The position numbers and the translations under genes were made by a program. Positions 18,710 to 27,219 of a stretch of 64,000 nt of DNA are shown piece after piece. The first letter of the stretch is position 1. Each line of letters begins with the position of its first letter. A model generated the notes under the pieces. The model did not search any database. It was not told where the DNA came from and was given only the letters and a program-made list of their open reading frames with translations. The stretch lies in the NCBI RefSeq assembly GCF_918741275.1, contig NZ_CAKKNA010000002.1:310001-374000 (forward strand). Direction: 5' to 3'. Source of the stretch: Bacillus sp. CECT 9360 (GTDB lineage: Bacteria; Bacillota; Bacilli; Bacillales; DSM-1321).

Positions 18710-19453
18710 TTAATCGAAAGTGGAGCGGAACTTTTCAGAAATATAAGGCATGGCTGAAGGTACGTCTATCAGTTCCATTTCCGGATAGCGTAAGGCGGTT
18801 AATTTCCCGCCAAACACACAGCCAGTATCGATGTTGTATGTATGGTTCACTCTACGCGCTTCCTTAACCGGAGTGTGTCCATAGATGATCCATGCATCAC
18901 CCGAATATTCCCCGGCCCAGTCGAGCCTAACCGGGGTACCGTCTGGGTGTTTAGCTCCGGTGATGTCTCCATAAAGAACAAAAGTCTGTATCTTATTGTT
19001 GTTCTTTCCAATGTAGTCAGCTCGAATGCCTGCATGGGCAATGATTAATTTTCCATCGTCGGCCGTCTGATAAAGCGGAGACTGCTCATAGAGGTCGAGA
19101 AATTTTTTTCTTATTTTCTTTTGTTCACGGACGGGCAGGGCTTCATATTCGGCAACAGTCGTTTCAAGCCCGTGTTTGATTTGCACCTTGTTTCCCTGGA
19201 AATACCGGTACAGTTTATTGCAGTGGTTGCCGGGTGAGTAAAGGGCGAGCTTTTGGATGATAACGAGCTCATATACCGCTTCAACCACTTTAAGAGAAGC
19301 CGGTCCCCTGTCGGTCAGATCTCCGACAAATGCGAGAATTCTCCCCGTGGGATGAACCGGTATACCGCTATCCCAGGCGTAGCCGATTTTTTCTGTCAAT
19401 TCCTTGAATTCCCCGAAACAGCCGTGAATATCACCTATAATATCTATCTGCAT
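18710..19453 (-). CDS. prpE: Bis(5'-nucleosyl)-tetraphosphatase PrpE
   Basis: A 247-residue metallophosphatase of the PPP superfamily. Metal-binding motifs are [10 protein letters not shown] (residue 7 on), [10 protein letters not shown] (about 42-51), and SPGNHCNKL (about 74). PrpE cleaves Ap4A and also acts on phosphotyrosine. In B. subtilis prpE affects spore germination. Convergent with yjbO. The start ATG has only a weak ribosome site (GGGTGTTAATAA). Confidence 0.9.
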   Translation of the reverse strand: MQIDIIGDIHGCFGEFKELTEKIGYAWDSGIPVHPTGRILAFVGDLTDRGPASLKVVEAVYELVIIQKLALYSPGNHCNKLYRYFQGNKVQIKHGLETTVAEYEALPVREQKKIRKKFLDLYEQSPLYQTADDGKLIIAHAGIRADYIGKNNNKIQTFVLYGDITGAKHPDGTPVRLDWAGEYSGDAWIIYGHTPVKEARRVNHTYNIDTGCVFGGKLTALRYPEMELIDVPSAMPYISEKFRSTFD

Positions 19454-19647
19454 TTATTAACACCCTCTGGATAGTTTCTTGAAAAATGGAGCTAATAGTA
19501 TCATACCCTGAAGGGGAAATTAAATAACAATAAGGAACGGACTTGAACTCCAGTTGCTAACTTCAAGATGTTTTGCATACGTCCTTTTGGTACAAATAAT
19601 AATAGTTCAACGCTTCATGAGATTTGCGTGGGAGGAGGAACGGAAAA

Positions 19648-21009
19648 ATGACGGATTCCGTGGAAAATATAAATACAGGTTTACTAATCCGAGCCTTAGA
19701 AGATGGGGACATAGATTCCTTCCGAAATGAATTTATGGAGTTGCACGCTTACGACCAGGCACAGTTTTACACAAGCCTTGAGGATAATCTTCGTTCGAAG
19801 GTTTACCTTTATCTATCGCCGGAAGAAATGGCAGCTCTATTTGAAAATATCGAAATTGAAGAACAAGAATATGAAAACCTGCTTGCGGAAATGGCACCTG
19901 TTTATGTGGCGGAAATGCTCTCTCATATGTATGTCGATGATGCGGTGGATGTTTTAAATGAGCTGGATAAGGAACAGGCTGTCAGTTACTTGACGATCAT
20001 GGATGACGAAGCTGCACAGGACATAAAAGAACTTTTAAACTATGAAGAATATACGGCCGGAAGCATCATGACCACGGAATTTATCGCGATTTCCGCCAAC
20101 CAAACCGTCCGTTCGGCGATGTATATTCTCAAAAAAGAAGCGCCACAGGCTGAAACGATTTATTACGTATATGTGATCGATGATGACCGAAAGCTATTAG
20201 GTGTCATATCGCTTCGTGATCTAATTATTGCCGATGATGAAACGATGATTTACGACATTATGTTTGATCGTATCGTGGCCGTACCGGTAACTGAGGATCA
20301 AGAAGAGGTTGCGAAAAAAATGAGGGATTATAATTTTCTGGCTGTACCGGTGGTTGACTTTCAGGAGCATCTGGTGGGGATCATTACGGTCGATGACATT
20401 ATGGATGTTATGGAGGAAGAGGCATCTGATGATTACTCAAAGCTTGCAGGTATCTCAGATTTGGACCGGGTGGATAAGAACCCCTTTGCCGCAGCTAAAA
20501 AACGGCTGCCCTGGCTTGTGATTCTTTTGTTTCTAGGAATGATGACCGCCAGTTTGATCGGCAGGTTCGAGGAGACATTGAGCCAAAAAGCCATTCTGGC
20601 CGTTTTTGTTCCCTTGATTGCAGGCATGGCGGGGAATACCGGGACACAGGCACTGGCGGTTGCCGTCCGGGGAATCGCAACGGGTGACCTGGAGGAAGAA
20701 AGCAAGTGGAAACTCATTATGAGGGAAGCGGGCACTGGCTTAATCACAGGGACAATCTGCGGAACGCTGGTGATCTTCATCGTTTTCTTCTGGCAGCATG
20801 ACTGGGTCCTTGGATTCTTGGTAGGCGCCTCAATTTTTGCCACACTAATCATTGCGACTATAGCCGGCTCTCTTGTCCCGCTTCTTATGCATAAAATGAA
20901 AGTGGATCCTGCTGTCGCATCTGGACCATTCATCACGACTATCAACGATATTATTAGTATTTTAATCTATTTTGGGATGGCAACCTTGTTCATGGGCTAT
21001 TTGTCATAA
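19648..21009 (+). CDS. mgtE: Magnesium transporter MgtE
   Basis: A 453-residue Mg2+ channel. The N-domain superhelix (about 1-130), two CBS domains (TTEFIAISANQTVRSAM and DRIVAVPVTEDQEEVA regions, 130-255), a plug helix and five transmembrane helices (about 285-453) appear in order. The pore-lining AGMAGNTGTQALAV is in the second helix. ATG 19648 follows GGGAGGAGGAACGGAAAA; an in-frame start at 19624 precedes that site. No M-box riboswitch is recognisable in the 190-base upstream gap, so control is probably by the protein's own Mg2+-sensing domains. Confidence 0.94.
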   Translation: MTDSVENINTGLLIRALEDGDIDSFRNEFMELHAYDQAQFYTSLEDNLRSKVYLYLSPEEMAALFENIEIEEQEYENLLAEMAPVYVAEMLSHMYVDDAVDVLNELDKEQAVSYLTIMDDEAAQDIKELLNYEEYTAGSIMTTEFIAISANQTVRSAMYILKKEAPQAETIYYVYVIDDDRKLLGVISLRDLIIADDETMIYDIMFDRIVAVPVTEDQEEVAKKMRDYNFLAVPVVDFQEHLVGIITVDDIMDVMEEEASDDYSKLAGISDLDRVDKNPFAAAKKRLPWLVILLFLGMMTASLIGRFEETLSQKAILAVFVPLIAGMAGNTGTQALAVAVRGIATGDLEEESKWKLIMREAGTGLITGTICGTLVIFIVFFWQHDWVLGFLVGASIFATLIIATIAGSLVPLLMHKMKVDPAVASGPFITTINDIISILIYFGMATLFMGYLS

Positions 21010-21069
21010 CGACAAAGAAAAATCGACGGCTCTGACTATCTTCATATCTCCTGATTATTTTGAAGCTTC

Positions 21070-21912
21070 CTAATGGATTTGACTTTCAAAGAGAGAATTC
21101 CTTTGATTAAAGCGAGTTATGATTTTTAACAGAATTGCATTGCCGAGAAACAAGCCTGCTCCGATTAAGAACAATACAGACGGGCTTAAGAAAAATAAGC
21201 CGCTTACCTGACTGATGATGACGCCTACCACCGGAAGTATCATGATTCCGCCAAACTGCTGGGCCTCCTGAAAGGATTTCACTTTAGCCGAAACCAGTAC
21301 GTTTAGCAGGATGTTAAAGATGACAATGGCCGGAATAACCCAAAGCATCAATAACAGCCAAACTGGGTTCAAAAAGAGAATGCTTTTGAAAAGCGGATAG
21401 GCTAGCAAGTTCACAACGACTGCGCTTACTATAAACGTAGAATACGTAATGATTAACGTTGGTATGAGCGATGCCATTACTTTCCCTACAAACAGGTCAT
21501 ACACCGATATTGGGGCAAATAACAGGCTTTCCAGCGTTTTTCTTTCCTTTTCTCCAGCAAAGCTGCTAGATGCGGTGACCATGGAATTTATGATTGCAGC
21601 TATTAAGAAAAATGGAATCAGCATAAAATGCAAGAAAAAATAGACAAATTTAGCACCTAAAGTGGGCAATCCAGAAAGGGTACTTCGCATCTCTTCCACT
21701 GGGAAATGATCAATCACTGCCTGTATTGGTTTTTCAATGTCATCGGTTGATTGATTCAATGCATCAGTATGAATGCCGAGATACGTGATGACGGATGGAA
21801 CGGCAATACATAGCACAAAAGACAAAATGACCATTGGTACCCAGACTTTTTTTGATGAAAGTACTGATTTAATATCTTTTGTGGCAATTGTTTTTATGAT
21901 TTGTTTATTCAT
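21070..21912 (-). CDS. ABC-2 type transporter permease
   Basis: A 280-residue permease with six hydrophobic helices and a long extracytoplasmic stretch (about 45-100) after the first one, as in NatB/YhaP-like exporters. ATG 21912 has AGGTGA five bases upstream and overlaps the ATPase stop by eight bases; an in-frame GTG at 21921 lies too close to the ribosome site. Substrate unknown; related pairs export sodium, antibiotics or bacteriocins. Confidence 0.82.
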   Translation of the reverse strand: MNKQIIKTIATKDIKSVLSSKKVWVPMVILSFVLCIAVPSVITYLGIHTDALNQSTDDIEKPIQAVIDHFPVEEMRSTLSGLPTLGAKFVYFFLHFMLIPFFLIAAIINSMVTASSSFAGEKERKTLESLLFAPISVYDLFVGKVMASLIPTLIITYSTFIVSAVVVNLLAYPLFKSILFLNPVWLLLMLWVIPAIVIFNILLNVLVSAKVKSFQEAQQFGGIMILPVVGVIISQVSGLFFLSPSVLFLIGAGLFLGNAILLKIITRFNQRNSLFESQIH

Positions 21913-22816
21913 CGCGTTCACCTACAATCTTAAAATATAACGATTCCAGACTTCTATTGGTTATTTCGCTAGAGTGAATCCAGGTTTCCTGAAGAATCTG
22001 CCTTAGTAACGGCGCGATCTCCCTTTTAGAAGGTAAAAGAAATTCAACCTGGAGCGGTCCTTTTCGTTCATAGGAATAACCCATATACGTTTTGCCCTGG
22101 GCAGTAAGCCCTGTTTCCACCAGTAACCGGATCGAACCCAGGTATTTATCTTCAAGTTCGTTTTTAGTGCCAGCTTCAATAATTTGGCCTTTGTTTAAAA
22201 CCAAATAGGAATCGCAAATATTCTCCAGCTGATGGAGTACGTGCGAACAAATAAGGATCGTCACGTTTTCTTCTTTGTTAAGCTTATTTAAGTAAAAGAT
22301 GACCGAGTTTATCCCATCAGGGTCCAATCCATTTGTCGGTTCATCCAGGAATAATAGTTTCGGCTGATGCAGCAAAGCCTTGGCAACAGATAGCCTTTTT
22401 TTCATCCCGGTGGAAAACGTGCCGACAAGCTGGTCCTTGACGCTCAGTAAATCAAATTGATCCAGAAGATAGATTATGCGCTTGTCATCATAATTGCCGT
22501 ATATCTTTGCAAAGAACACGAGGTTCTCCCAAGCACTCATATCATGATACAAGGATGCGCTCTCGGTTACGATTCCCGCTCTTTTCCTAATTTCATCACC
22601 CTCTTCTATCGGATTAAATCCCATTACGGCAATTTCGCCCCCGCTCGCAGCAATTACTCCATTTAACAAGCGTATAATCGTTGTCTTTCCTGCTCCATTT
22701 GGGCCGAGGAGCCCGGTAATGCTTCCTTCTCTAATCGAAAATGACACCCCGTTAATAATTAGATGCCTTTTTATTTCTTTGTTTACGTTGCGTACATCGA
22801 TTATATAATGGTTCAA
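21905..22816 (-). CDS. ABC transporter ATP-binding protein
   Basis: About 303 residues. Walker A is GPNGAGKTT (near 37), the signature is FSTGMKKRLSVAKAL, and Walker B is LLFLDEPTNGLD. The LTG-rich C-terminal region resembles the DrrA/NatA type exporters. The start is TTG 22816, behind GGAGGGATTTGGA; an upstream in-frame TTG at 22843 has no ribosome site. It forms a coupled two-gene operon with the permease, divergent from fabI. Confidence 0.86.
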   Translation of the reverse strand: MNHYIIDVRNVNKEIKRHLIINGVSFSIREGSITGLLGPNGAGKTTIIRLLNGVIAASGGEIAVMGFNPIEEGDEIRKRAGIVTESASLYHDMSAWENLVFFAKIYGNYDDKRIIYLLDQFDLLSVKDQLVGTFSTGMKKRLSVAKALLHQPKLLFLDEPTNGLDPDGINSVIFYLNKLNKEENVTILICSHVLHQLENICDSYLVLNKGQIIEAGTKNELEDKYLGSIRLLVETGLTAQGKTYMGYSYERKGPLQVEFLLPSKREIAPLLRQILQETWIHSSEITNRSLESLYFKIVGERDE

Positions 22817-22968
22817 TCCAAATCCCTCCAAAAAACAAGTCAATCAAATGTAAGATGTTTAAATACAATAATTCGCTTGAAAAAATAAAATCCCTTTTAG
22901 TCAGTCAGATTATGTAGAACTAATAATGTCATGTTTCGAAAAATGTTTTATTCGTCACGATTGTTTGA

Positions 22969-22996
22969 TATACTCTAATTAGTACTAGGTACTAAT
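22969..22996 (+). promoter_or_regulatory. FapR operator and -10 element of fabI
   Basis: ATTAGTACTAGGTACTAAT at 22978-22996 is a near-perfect palindrome matching the FapR site (TTAGTACC-N-TACTAA type). It directly follows a TATACT -10 hexamer at 22969-22974 and so covers the expected start of transcription. FapR represses fatty-acid synthesis genes until malonyl-CoA rises. Confidence 0.85.
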
Positions 22997-23026
22997 AACT
23001 TGTATAAAACAGGAGGCATATAAGCC

Positions 23027-23797
23027 ATGACTCTCTCTTTACATGGAAAAACGTATGTTGTAATGGGTGTTGCCAATAAACGAAGCATTGCCTGGGGAAT
23101 CGCTCGTTCCTTGCACGAGGCCGGTGCAAAATTGATTTTTACATATGCAGGTGAACGGCTTGAAAAAAACGTGAGGGAACTGGCTGAATCTTTAGGAACT
23201 TCATCGCTTGTATTGCCTTGTGATGTGACAGACGATGAAGATATTAATAAGTGCTTTGCGGTTATTAAGGAAGAAGTCGGTACCATTCACGGCATCGCTC
23301 ATTGCATTGCTTTCGCCAATAAGGAAGAACTCGAGGGGGACTATATGAATACAACCCGCGACGGTTTCTTGCTTGCACACAACATTAGTTCTTATTCATT
23401 GACTGCGGTGGCAAAGACTGCAAAGGAATTGATGTCCGAAGGCGGCAGTATCGTCACCTTGACGTATCTTGGCGGCGAACGCGTCCTGCCGAATTATAAT
23501 GTGATGGGGGTTGCAAAAGCCTCATTGGATGCGAGTGTGAGATACTTGGCAAACGACCTGGGCAAGCAGGGAATCCGGGTGAATTCCATTTCTGCCGGGC
23601 CGATCCGCACCTTGTCAGCGAAAGGTGTCAGCGACTTTAATTCCATTTTGAAAAAAATTGAAGAGAGTGCCCCTCTTCGCCGTATCACAACACCTGAAGA
23701 GGTTGGCGACACAGCTGTTTTCCTATTCAGCGACATGTCCCGTGGGATTACAGGAGAAAACATCCATGTTGATTCCGGTTATCATGTAATCGGTTAA
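23027..23797 (+). CDS. fabI: Enoyl-ACP reductase FabI
   Basis: A 256-residue NADH-dependent enoyl-[acyl-carrier-protein] reductase, the last step of each fatty-acid elongation round and the target of triclosan. The nucleotide site is MGVANKRSIAWGIA (13-26). Catalytic residues fall at Tyr147, Tyr157 and Lys164 in the segment YLGGERVLPNYNVMGVAK. The ATG follows AGGAGGCATATAAGCC. Control by FapR is indicated by the operator just upstream. Confidence 0.96.
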   Translation: MTLSLHGKTYVVMGVANKRSIAWGIARSLHEAGAKLIFTYAGERLEKNVRELAESLGTSSLVLPCDVTDDEDINKCFAVIKEEVGTIHGIAHCIAFANKEELEGDYMNTTRDGFLLAHNISSYSLTAVAKTAKELMSEGGSIVTLTYLGGERVLPNYNVMGVAKASLDASVRYLANDLGKQGIRVNSISAGPIRTLSAKGVSDFNSILKKIEESAPLRRITTPEEVGDTAVFLFSDMSRGITGENIHVDSGYHVIG

Positions 23798-23827
23798 AAT
23801 GTACTGTCTGACAGAATACGTTTATGA

Positions 23828-23860
23828 ACGAAGCTTGTCCTATTCGGGCAAGCTTTTTTA
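23828..23860 (+). terminator. Terminator after fabI
   Basis: AAGCTTGTCC-TATTC-GGGCAAGCTT hairpin, then TTTTTATG. Confidence 0.88.
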
Positions 23861-23990
23861 TGTTTTGCGCTGGAGGAAAAAAAGGACACATCATAAAATG
23901 ATAAATTGCCCATATATATTATATAAAGTCTGTTTATTTTTAATCTCAATGGATTTTTCGAAAATTATGTACTAAAGAAAGGAGCGTAAA

Positions 23991-24557
23991 ATGGACGATA
24001 ATACTAAACAAAAGGCTAAGCCACTTTTATATATTGTCCAACCGGAAATGCCGCCGCAGGATGCGCCACAAATGCAGCAGGTACATCGTTCAAAGGGCCA
24101 TCAAAAAAAGAGAGAAGGCGTACCGGGTGAGGAGTCATTATTTTCAGATAGGGAGCAGAATGATGAAAATGAAGAACAGCGAAAAGAAGCTGACGAAGAA
24201 CGAAAATTAGAGCAATTGAAACAGGAATACGGCGTGTATGAGGCGTTAAAGGAAATTGAGGATGAAATCGCCGCGGTTAAAAAAGTAACAATGCAAGAGG
24301 AAGAGGATTTCTCTTCATTGAATAGCAATCATATGTACAGTAACACACCCGAAGGACGAGATGCTTTGCTTTTAAAACTGAATGAGCTCTCGCAGTACCC
24401 CGCTAATGCACAAAAGCCACTCTGTGAAGCAGTTGTAAAAGGGAAAATCCTTAGCCTTCAAGTGCTCGGTAAACATGAAGACTCTATCAAAGTAAAATCC
24501 GGTCCTACCGTATTTGACCTTGATATTTCCGAAATACAGCATTTTAGGTTGGTATGA
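23991..24557 (+). CDS. cotO: Spore coat protein CotO-like
   Basis: A 188-residue hydrophilic, charged protein. The N-terminal PLLYIVQPEMP segment (about 11-21) is the signature I associate with CotO (YjbX). A long Glu/Lys/Arg coiled-coil stretch (60-110) and a C-terminal globular part (FDLDISEIQHFRLV) follow. It sits directly after fabI as in B. subtilis. CotO is an outer-coat morphogenetic protein. AAGAAAGGAGCGTAAA is the ribosome site. Confidence 0.78.
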   Translation: MDDNTKQKAKPLLYIVQPEMPPQDAPQMQQVHRSKGHQKKREGVPGEESLFSDREQNDENEEQRKEADEERKLEQLKQEYGVYEALKEIEDEIAAVKKVTMQEEEDFSSLNSNHMYSNTPEGRDALLLKLNELSQYPANAQKPLCEAVVKGKILSLQVLGKHEDSIKVKSGPTVFDLDISEIQHFRLV

Positions 24558-24613
24558 TCCGTCTTTTTTACAGAAATATGCCTAGAATAAACCAAACTAA
24601 GCGGAGGATAGGC

Positions 24614-24979
24614 ATGATGCTGGAAAACATCGATTTGACCATGATTATATTGCTCGGCCTGGCAGCATTCCGGCTGACCAGGCTTATTGTCTATGATAGA
24701 ATTACGGAATTTATCAGAAGGCCGTTTTTTAAAGAGATAGAAGAAACAGAAGAAGACGGCACGGTAGAAATCTATTTTACCCCAAAGGAAGAAGGAGTCA
24801 AAGGTTGGATCGGAGAGCTTTTGAGCTGTCATTGGTGTACCGGTATTTGGGTGAGCATGCTGCTGGGAGGCTTATATCTATACCAAACCCCATTTAGTGA
24901 TTATGTGATCATTGTTCTCGCAATAGCAGCGATTGGCTCTATCATTGAGACAATAATCAGCGGGTTGATAGGCAGTTGA
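24614..24979 (+). CDS. yjcA: Sporulation membrane protein YjcA (DUF1360)
   Basis: A 121-residue protein with a helix at 8-25 containing the DUF1360 pattern LAAFRLTRLIVYD, a soluble acidic insert, the motif LLSCHWCTGIW (Cys-X2-Cys near residues 73-76), and two further helices. ATG 24614 follows GCGGAGGATAGGC. The gene is known in Bacillus as sporulation-associated, with no biochemical role that I can name. Confidence 0.82.
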   Translation: MMLENIDLTMIILLGLAAFRLTRLIVYDRITEFIRRPFFKEIEETEEDGTVEIYFTPKEEGVKGWIGELLSCHWCTGIWVSMLLGGLYLYQTPFSDYVIIVLAIAAIGSIIETIISGLIGS

Positions 24980-25039
24980 AAGAACCATAGCATAAGGTGT
25001 CTTCATATACTATATAAGTTGAATTAAGCAGTCCACCAA

Positions 25040-25182
25040 TTTATTTTTGACTCATTCATGTGAAACATGAGTTTCACATGCCTTTCAGCATAGCTGATAG
25101 GTCGCTCCAACTGCATAAGGTCGAGGAGAAAGCGAGCTTTCTCTCGACCTTATGCAGTTGGAGCTTAAATGAGCCAAAAATC
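25040..25182. repeat. Palindromic intergenic element with a long hairpin
   Basis: At 25104-25164 two arms of 28-29 bases (beginning GCTCCAACTGCATAAGGTCG) pair almost perfectly, with one bulge, around a CGAG loop. A smaller hairpin (ATGTGAAAC/GTTTCACAT) lies at 25058-25080. Outer ends TTTTTGACTCATT (left) and AATGAGCCAAAAA (right) are imperfect inverted repeats, as in a MITE-like element. No T-tract follows directly. Confidence 0.75.
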
Positions 25183-25252
25183 AACGATATTATTTATCAA
25201 CGCGCAATTCTTTAGTTAAACTTTCTTAATGGTACTAAAAGGAGGATTTGCT

Positions 25253-25351
25253 ATGAATAAACAACAGCCGGGATATCCATACCCAAGACCCTTAGCCAAA
25301 GGCAAACCTGTTAAAGTGAAGAAAGGCTGCGGATGCCAAATAAGCAAATAA
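25253..25351 (+). CDS. Short basic Cys/Pro-rich peptide, unknown
   Basis: A 32-residue peptide: Pro/Tyr-rich start (PGYPYPRP), Lys-rich middle and a GCGC motif near the C-terminus. A textbook AAAAGGAGGATTTGCT precedes ATG 25253, and an intrinsic terminator follows 38 bases later, so it is a real gene-sized unit. The location inside a sporulation cluster and the YPYPRP/GCGC composition suggest a small coat or spore peptide; this is inference. No family recognised. Confidence 0.7.
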   Translation: MNKQQPGYPYPRPLAKGKPVKVKKGCGCQISK

Positions 25352-25388
25352 AAACAGCTCAAAAACAGCTAAGTTTAAAAAAGTGTGT

Positions 25389-25422
25389 AAACCTTATCTT
25401 TCAAAGGATAAGGTTTTTTTCT
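25389..25422 (+). terminator. Terminator of the short-peptide gene
   Basis: AACCTTATCTTT-CAA-AGGATAAGGTT hairpin followed by TTTTTT. Confidence 0.88.
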
Positions 25423-25500
25423 GGGAAAAATTTCATTCATAAAAAAGGTAGAAAGTCGAAAAATAATAAACAGAACAAACATTAATGAGGACGTGAGAAC

Positions 25501-25992
25501 ATGCCAAATAAAAGGCATAGTACAGCGTATTATCTTATCTTTTCCCTAACCCTTCTGTTTATTATCACAGGATGTACAGGTAACAGAGACGATCAGAAAG
25601 AGGGTATGGCCCTTATCCAGAAGACGGATCCTCCTGCCATGGACATCAGAAGCGTTACATATCAAAAAGATGGAGTACCGGAAAAGGTGAAAAATGAGGT
25701 GGCGAGAATTGACGGCATTTACGATGTTGTTGCCGTGCAAAACGGCAAAGATATTCTGGTCGCTTATAAGGTGAATCATATGCACAGGTTTCAAATGAAA
25801 AAGATTGAAAAGAATGTAAATGACCGCCTGAAGAAGAAGTTTAAGGGGTATAAATTTACCGTCTCCAGTGATTATAAGATCTTTCTGGAAACAGTGAGAT
25901 TAAATAATATGCTCAGAGAAAAAGATGTCCCTGAAAAGAAGGCGAAGGAAAAATTTCAAAAAATAGTGAAGCTGCAAAAAGAATTAACGTAA
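25501..25992 (+). CDS. Sporulation lipoprotein, YhcN/YlaJ type
   Basis: A 163-residue lipoprotein. A signal sequence ends in the lipobox ITGC with Cys at about residue 25. The mature part carries the YhcN/YlaJ pattern (VKNEVARIDGIYDVVAVQNG... ILVAYKV... IEKNVNDRLKKKF) and a lysine-rich C-terminal helix. Family members sit in the spore inner membrane and affect germination. It precedes a solitary spoVAE, echoing the gene order of spoVA2mob-type operons. Confidence 0.82.
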   Translation: MPNKRHSTAYYLIFSLTLLFIITGCTGNRDDQKEGMALIQKTDPPAMDIRSVTYQKDGVPEKVKNEVARIDGIYDVVAVQNGKDILVAYKVNHMHRFQMKKIEKNVNDRLKKKFKGYKFTVSSDYKIFLETVRLNNMLREKDVPEKKAKEKFQKIVKLQKELT

Positions 25993-26075
25993 AGGCAAGA
26001 ACGATTAGCTGTTTGGGCGACAATGAACAGCAGTCATTCTTTTAGCAAGTCAAATCTTGAAGGGTGGAATGTTGA

Positions 26076-26432
26076 ATGCTCCCAATGTTTTTTTGGGCGT
26101 TTGTTGTCGGAGGGATCATTTGTGTAATCGGCCAGCTTATGTTCGATGTAGCAAAGCTGACCCCGGCTCATACACTTAGTACCTTTGTAGTTGCCGGGGC
26201 GATACTAGACGGTTTTGGGCTTTATGAACCGCTGATGGATTTTGCTGGAGCGGGTGCAACCGTCCCGATTACCTCTTTTGGAAATTCCCTTGTCCATGGC
26301 GCGATGCAGGAGGCAGGGAAGCATGGGCTAGTGGGAGTTCTCACCGGGATGTTTGAAGTTACTAGTTCAGGTATATCTTCTGCGATAATATTCGGATTTA
26401 TTGGAGCCTTGGTATTTAAGCCCAAAGGATAG
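26076..26432 (+). CDS. spoVAE: Stage V sporulation protein AE, SpoVAEb type
   Basis: A 118-residue membrane protein with three to four helices and the highly conserved SpoVAEb core: [49 protein letters not shown] and HGLVGVLTG. It takes part in Ca-dipicolinate uptake into the forespore and release at germination. ATG 26076 follows GAAGGGTGGAATGTTGA. Unusually it is alone; no spoVAC or spoVAD neighbour is present. Confidence 0.9.
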   Translation: MLPMFFWAFVVGGIICVIGQLMFDVAKLTPAHTLSTFVVAGAILDGFGLYEPLMDFAGAGATVPITSFGNSLVHGAMQEAGKHGLVGVLTGMFEVTSSGISSAIIFGFIGALVFKPKG

Positions 26433-26477
26433 GGACTTGTACCGTAAATTGGGTTCACTGTATGGGATGCTGCCTAT

Positions 26478-26505
26478 ACATCAGTCACTAGCCTTACATA
26501 TGTTA
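26478..26505 (+). promoter_or_regulatory. Candidate sigmaK/sigmaE promoter of yjcZ
   Basis: The -10 element CATATGTTA (26497-26505) matches CATANNNTA exactly; an AC dinucleotide lies about 17 bases upstream. Confidence 0.5.
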
Positions 26506-26540
26506 AAGTAACCTAAGCGAAAAAGCGAGGTGAAATAAAA

Positions 26541-26669
26541 ATGTACGGATATGGATGTAGTGGATATGGATACGAAGACGCCGGATATGATAAAGGCCAC
26601 GGGTACGGTTTTGTTTTAATTGTAGTCTTGTTTATCTTGTTAATTATTGTCGGTGCGGCTTATTGCTAA
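26541..26669 (+). CDS. yjcZ: YjcZ-family sporulation protein
   Basis: A 42-residue protein: Gly/Tyr-rich N-terminus ([13 protein letters not shown]), then a single membrane helix [22 protein letters not shown] 26541 follows GCGAGGTGAAATAAAA. The family is small, sporulation-expressed and membrane-bound. A second member with the same helix is at 60133-60228. A sigmaK-type -10 precedes it and a terminator follows. Confidence 0.88.
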   Translation: MYGYGCSGYGYEDAGYDKGHGYGFVLIVVLFILLIIVGAAYC

Positions 26670-26677
26670 TCTTGAAA

Positions 26678-26709
26678 ATGGAATGGGTTTAACCCGTTCC
26701 GTTTTTTTA
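26678..26709 (+). terminator. Terminator after yjcZ
   Basis: GGAATGGGTTTAACCCGTTCC hairpin, then GTTTTTTT. Confidence 0.88.
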
Positions 26710-26752
26710 TGGATTATAGAAGTCCAGATGTTCATAATGTCCTAATTTCCTC

Positions 26753-26779
26753 ACAATAAATATTCCTTTACATAGGATA
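26753..26779 (+). promoter_or_regulatory. Candidate sigmaK promoter of spoVIF
   Basis: AC at 26753-26754, a 16-base spacer, and CATAGGATA at 26771-26779 fit AC-N16-CATANNNTA exactly, 25 bases before the spoVIF start. Confidence 0.65.
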
Positions 26780-26804
26780 GTAATACAGTGAAGGAGGGCT
26801 AAAA

Positions 26805-27062
26805 GTGGACAATAATTTCTTTAAAAACATGGAAGGCAAAACAGGCGTAAATATGAAGGATGTATTTGAATTGGCAAATTCGTTGCAAGGTGCAAATTTT
26901 AAAGATGAAAAGACGGTTCGAAACGTGATTAAACGTGTTTCCAGAATTGCCAATAAACCCGTGAACAAAGAAATGGAAGATAAAATCGTCAAGTCCATCG
27001 TGAAAGATGGCAATAAGCTCGATTTCAGCACGATTGCTAATATGCTTAATAAAAAGAAGTGA
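26805..27062 (+). CDS. spoVIF: Stage VI sporulation protein F
   Basis: An 85-residue basic protein with the family pattern (NNFFKNMEGKTGVNMKDVF, then DEKTVRNVIKRVS and KSIVKDGNKLDF). SpoVIF (YjcC) is needed for late coat gene expression through GerE stability. The start is GTG 26805 behind AGGAGGGCTAAAA. It follows yjcA and yjcZ as in B. subtilis. Confidence 0.9.
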   Translation: MDNNFFKNMEGKTGVNMKDVFELANSLQGANFKDEKTVRNVIKRVSRIANKPVNKEMEDKIVKSIVKDGNKLDFSTIANMLNKKK

Positions 27063-27075
27063 TCAGATTGATTTA

Positions 27076-27132
27076 AAAAGGGGCCAACAAAAAGCTCATC
27101 CAAACGTGCTTTTCGTCGGCCCTTTTTTTTTA
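27076..27132 (+). terminator. Terminator after spoVIF
   Basis: AAGGGGCC and GGCCCTTT arms with an inner AAAAGC/GCTTTT pair, ending in nine T. Confidence 0.85.
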
Positions 27133-27219
27133 GCAGATTGAAAAACGATCCTGGTTATAATCAATTCAACAAATCGGGCAATCAGTCTGTGAAACCCGCT
27201 GATCATCCAAAGCCCTGAT

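Noticed and set aside
19454-19647. M-box riboswitch upstream of mgtE
   Set aside because: None of the conserved M-box strings is present and the gap is short.
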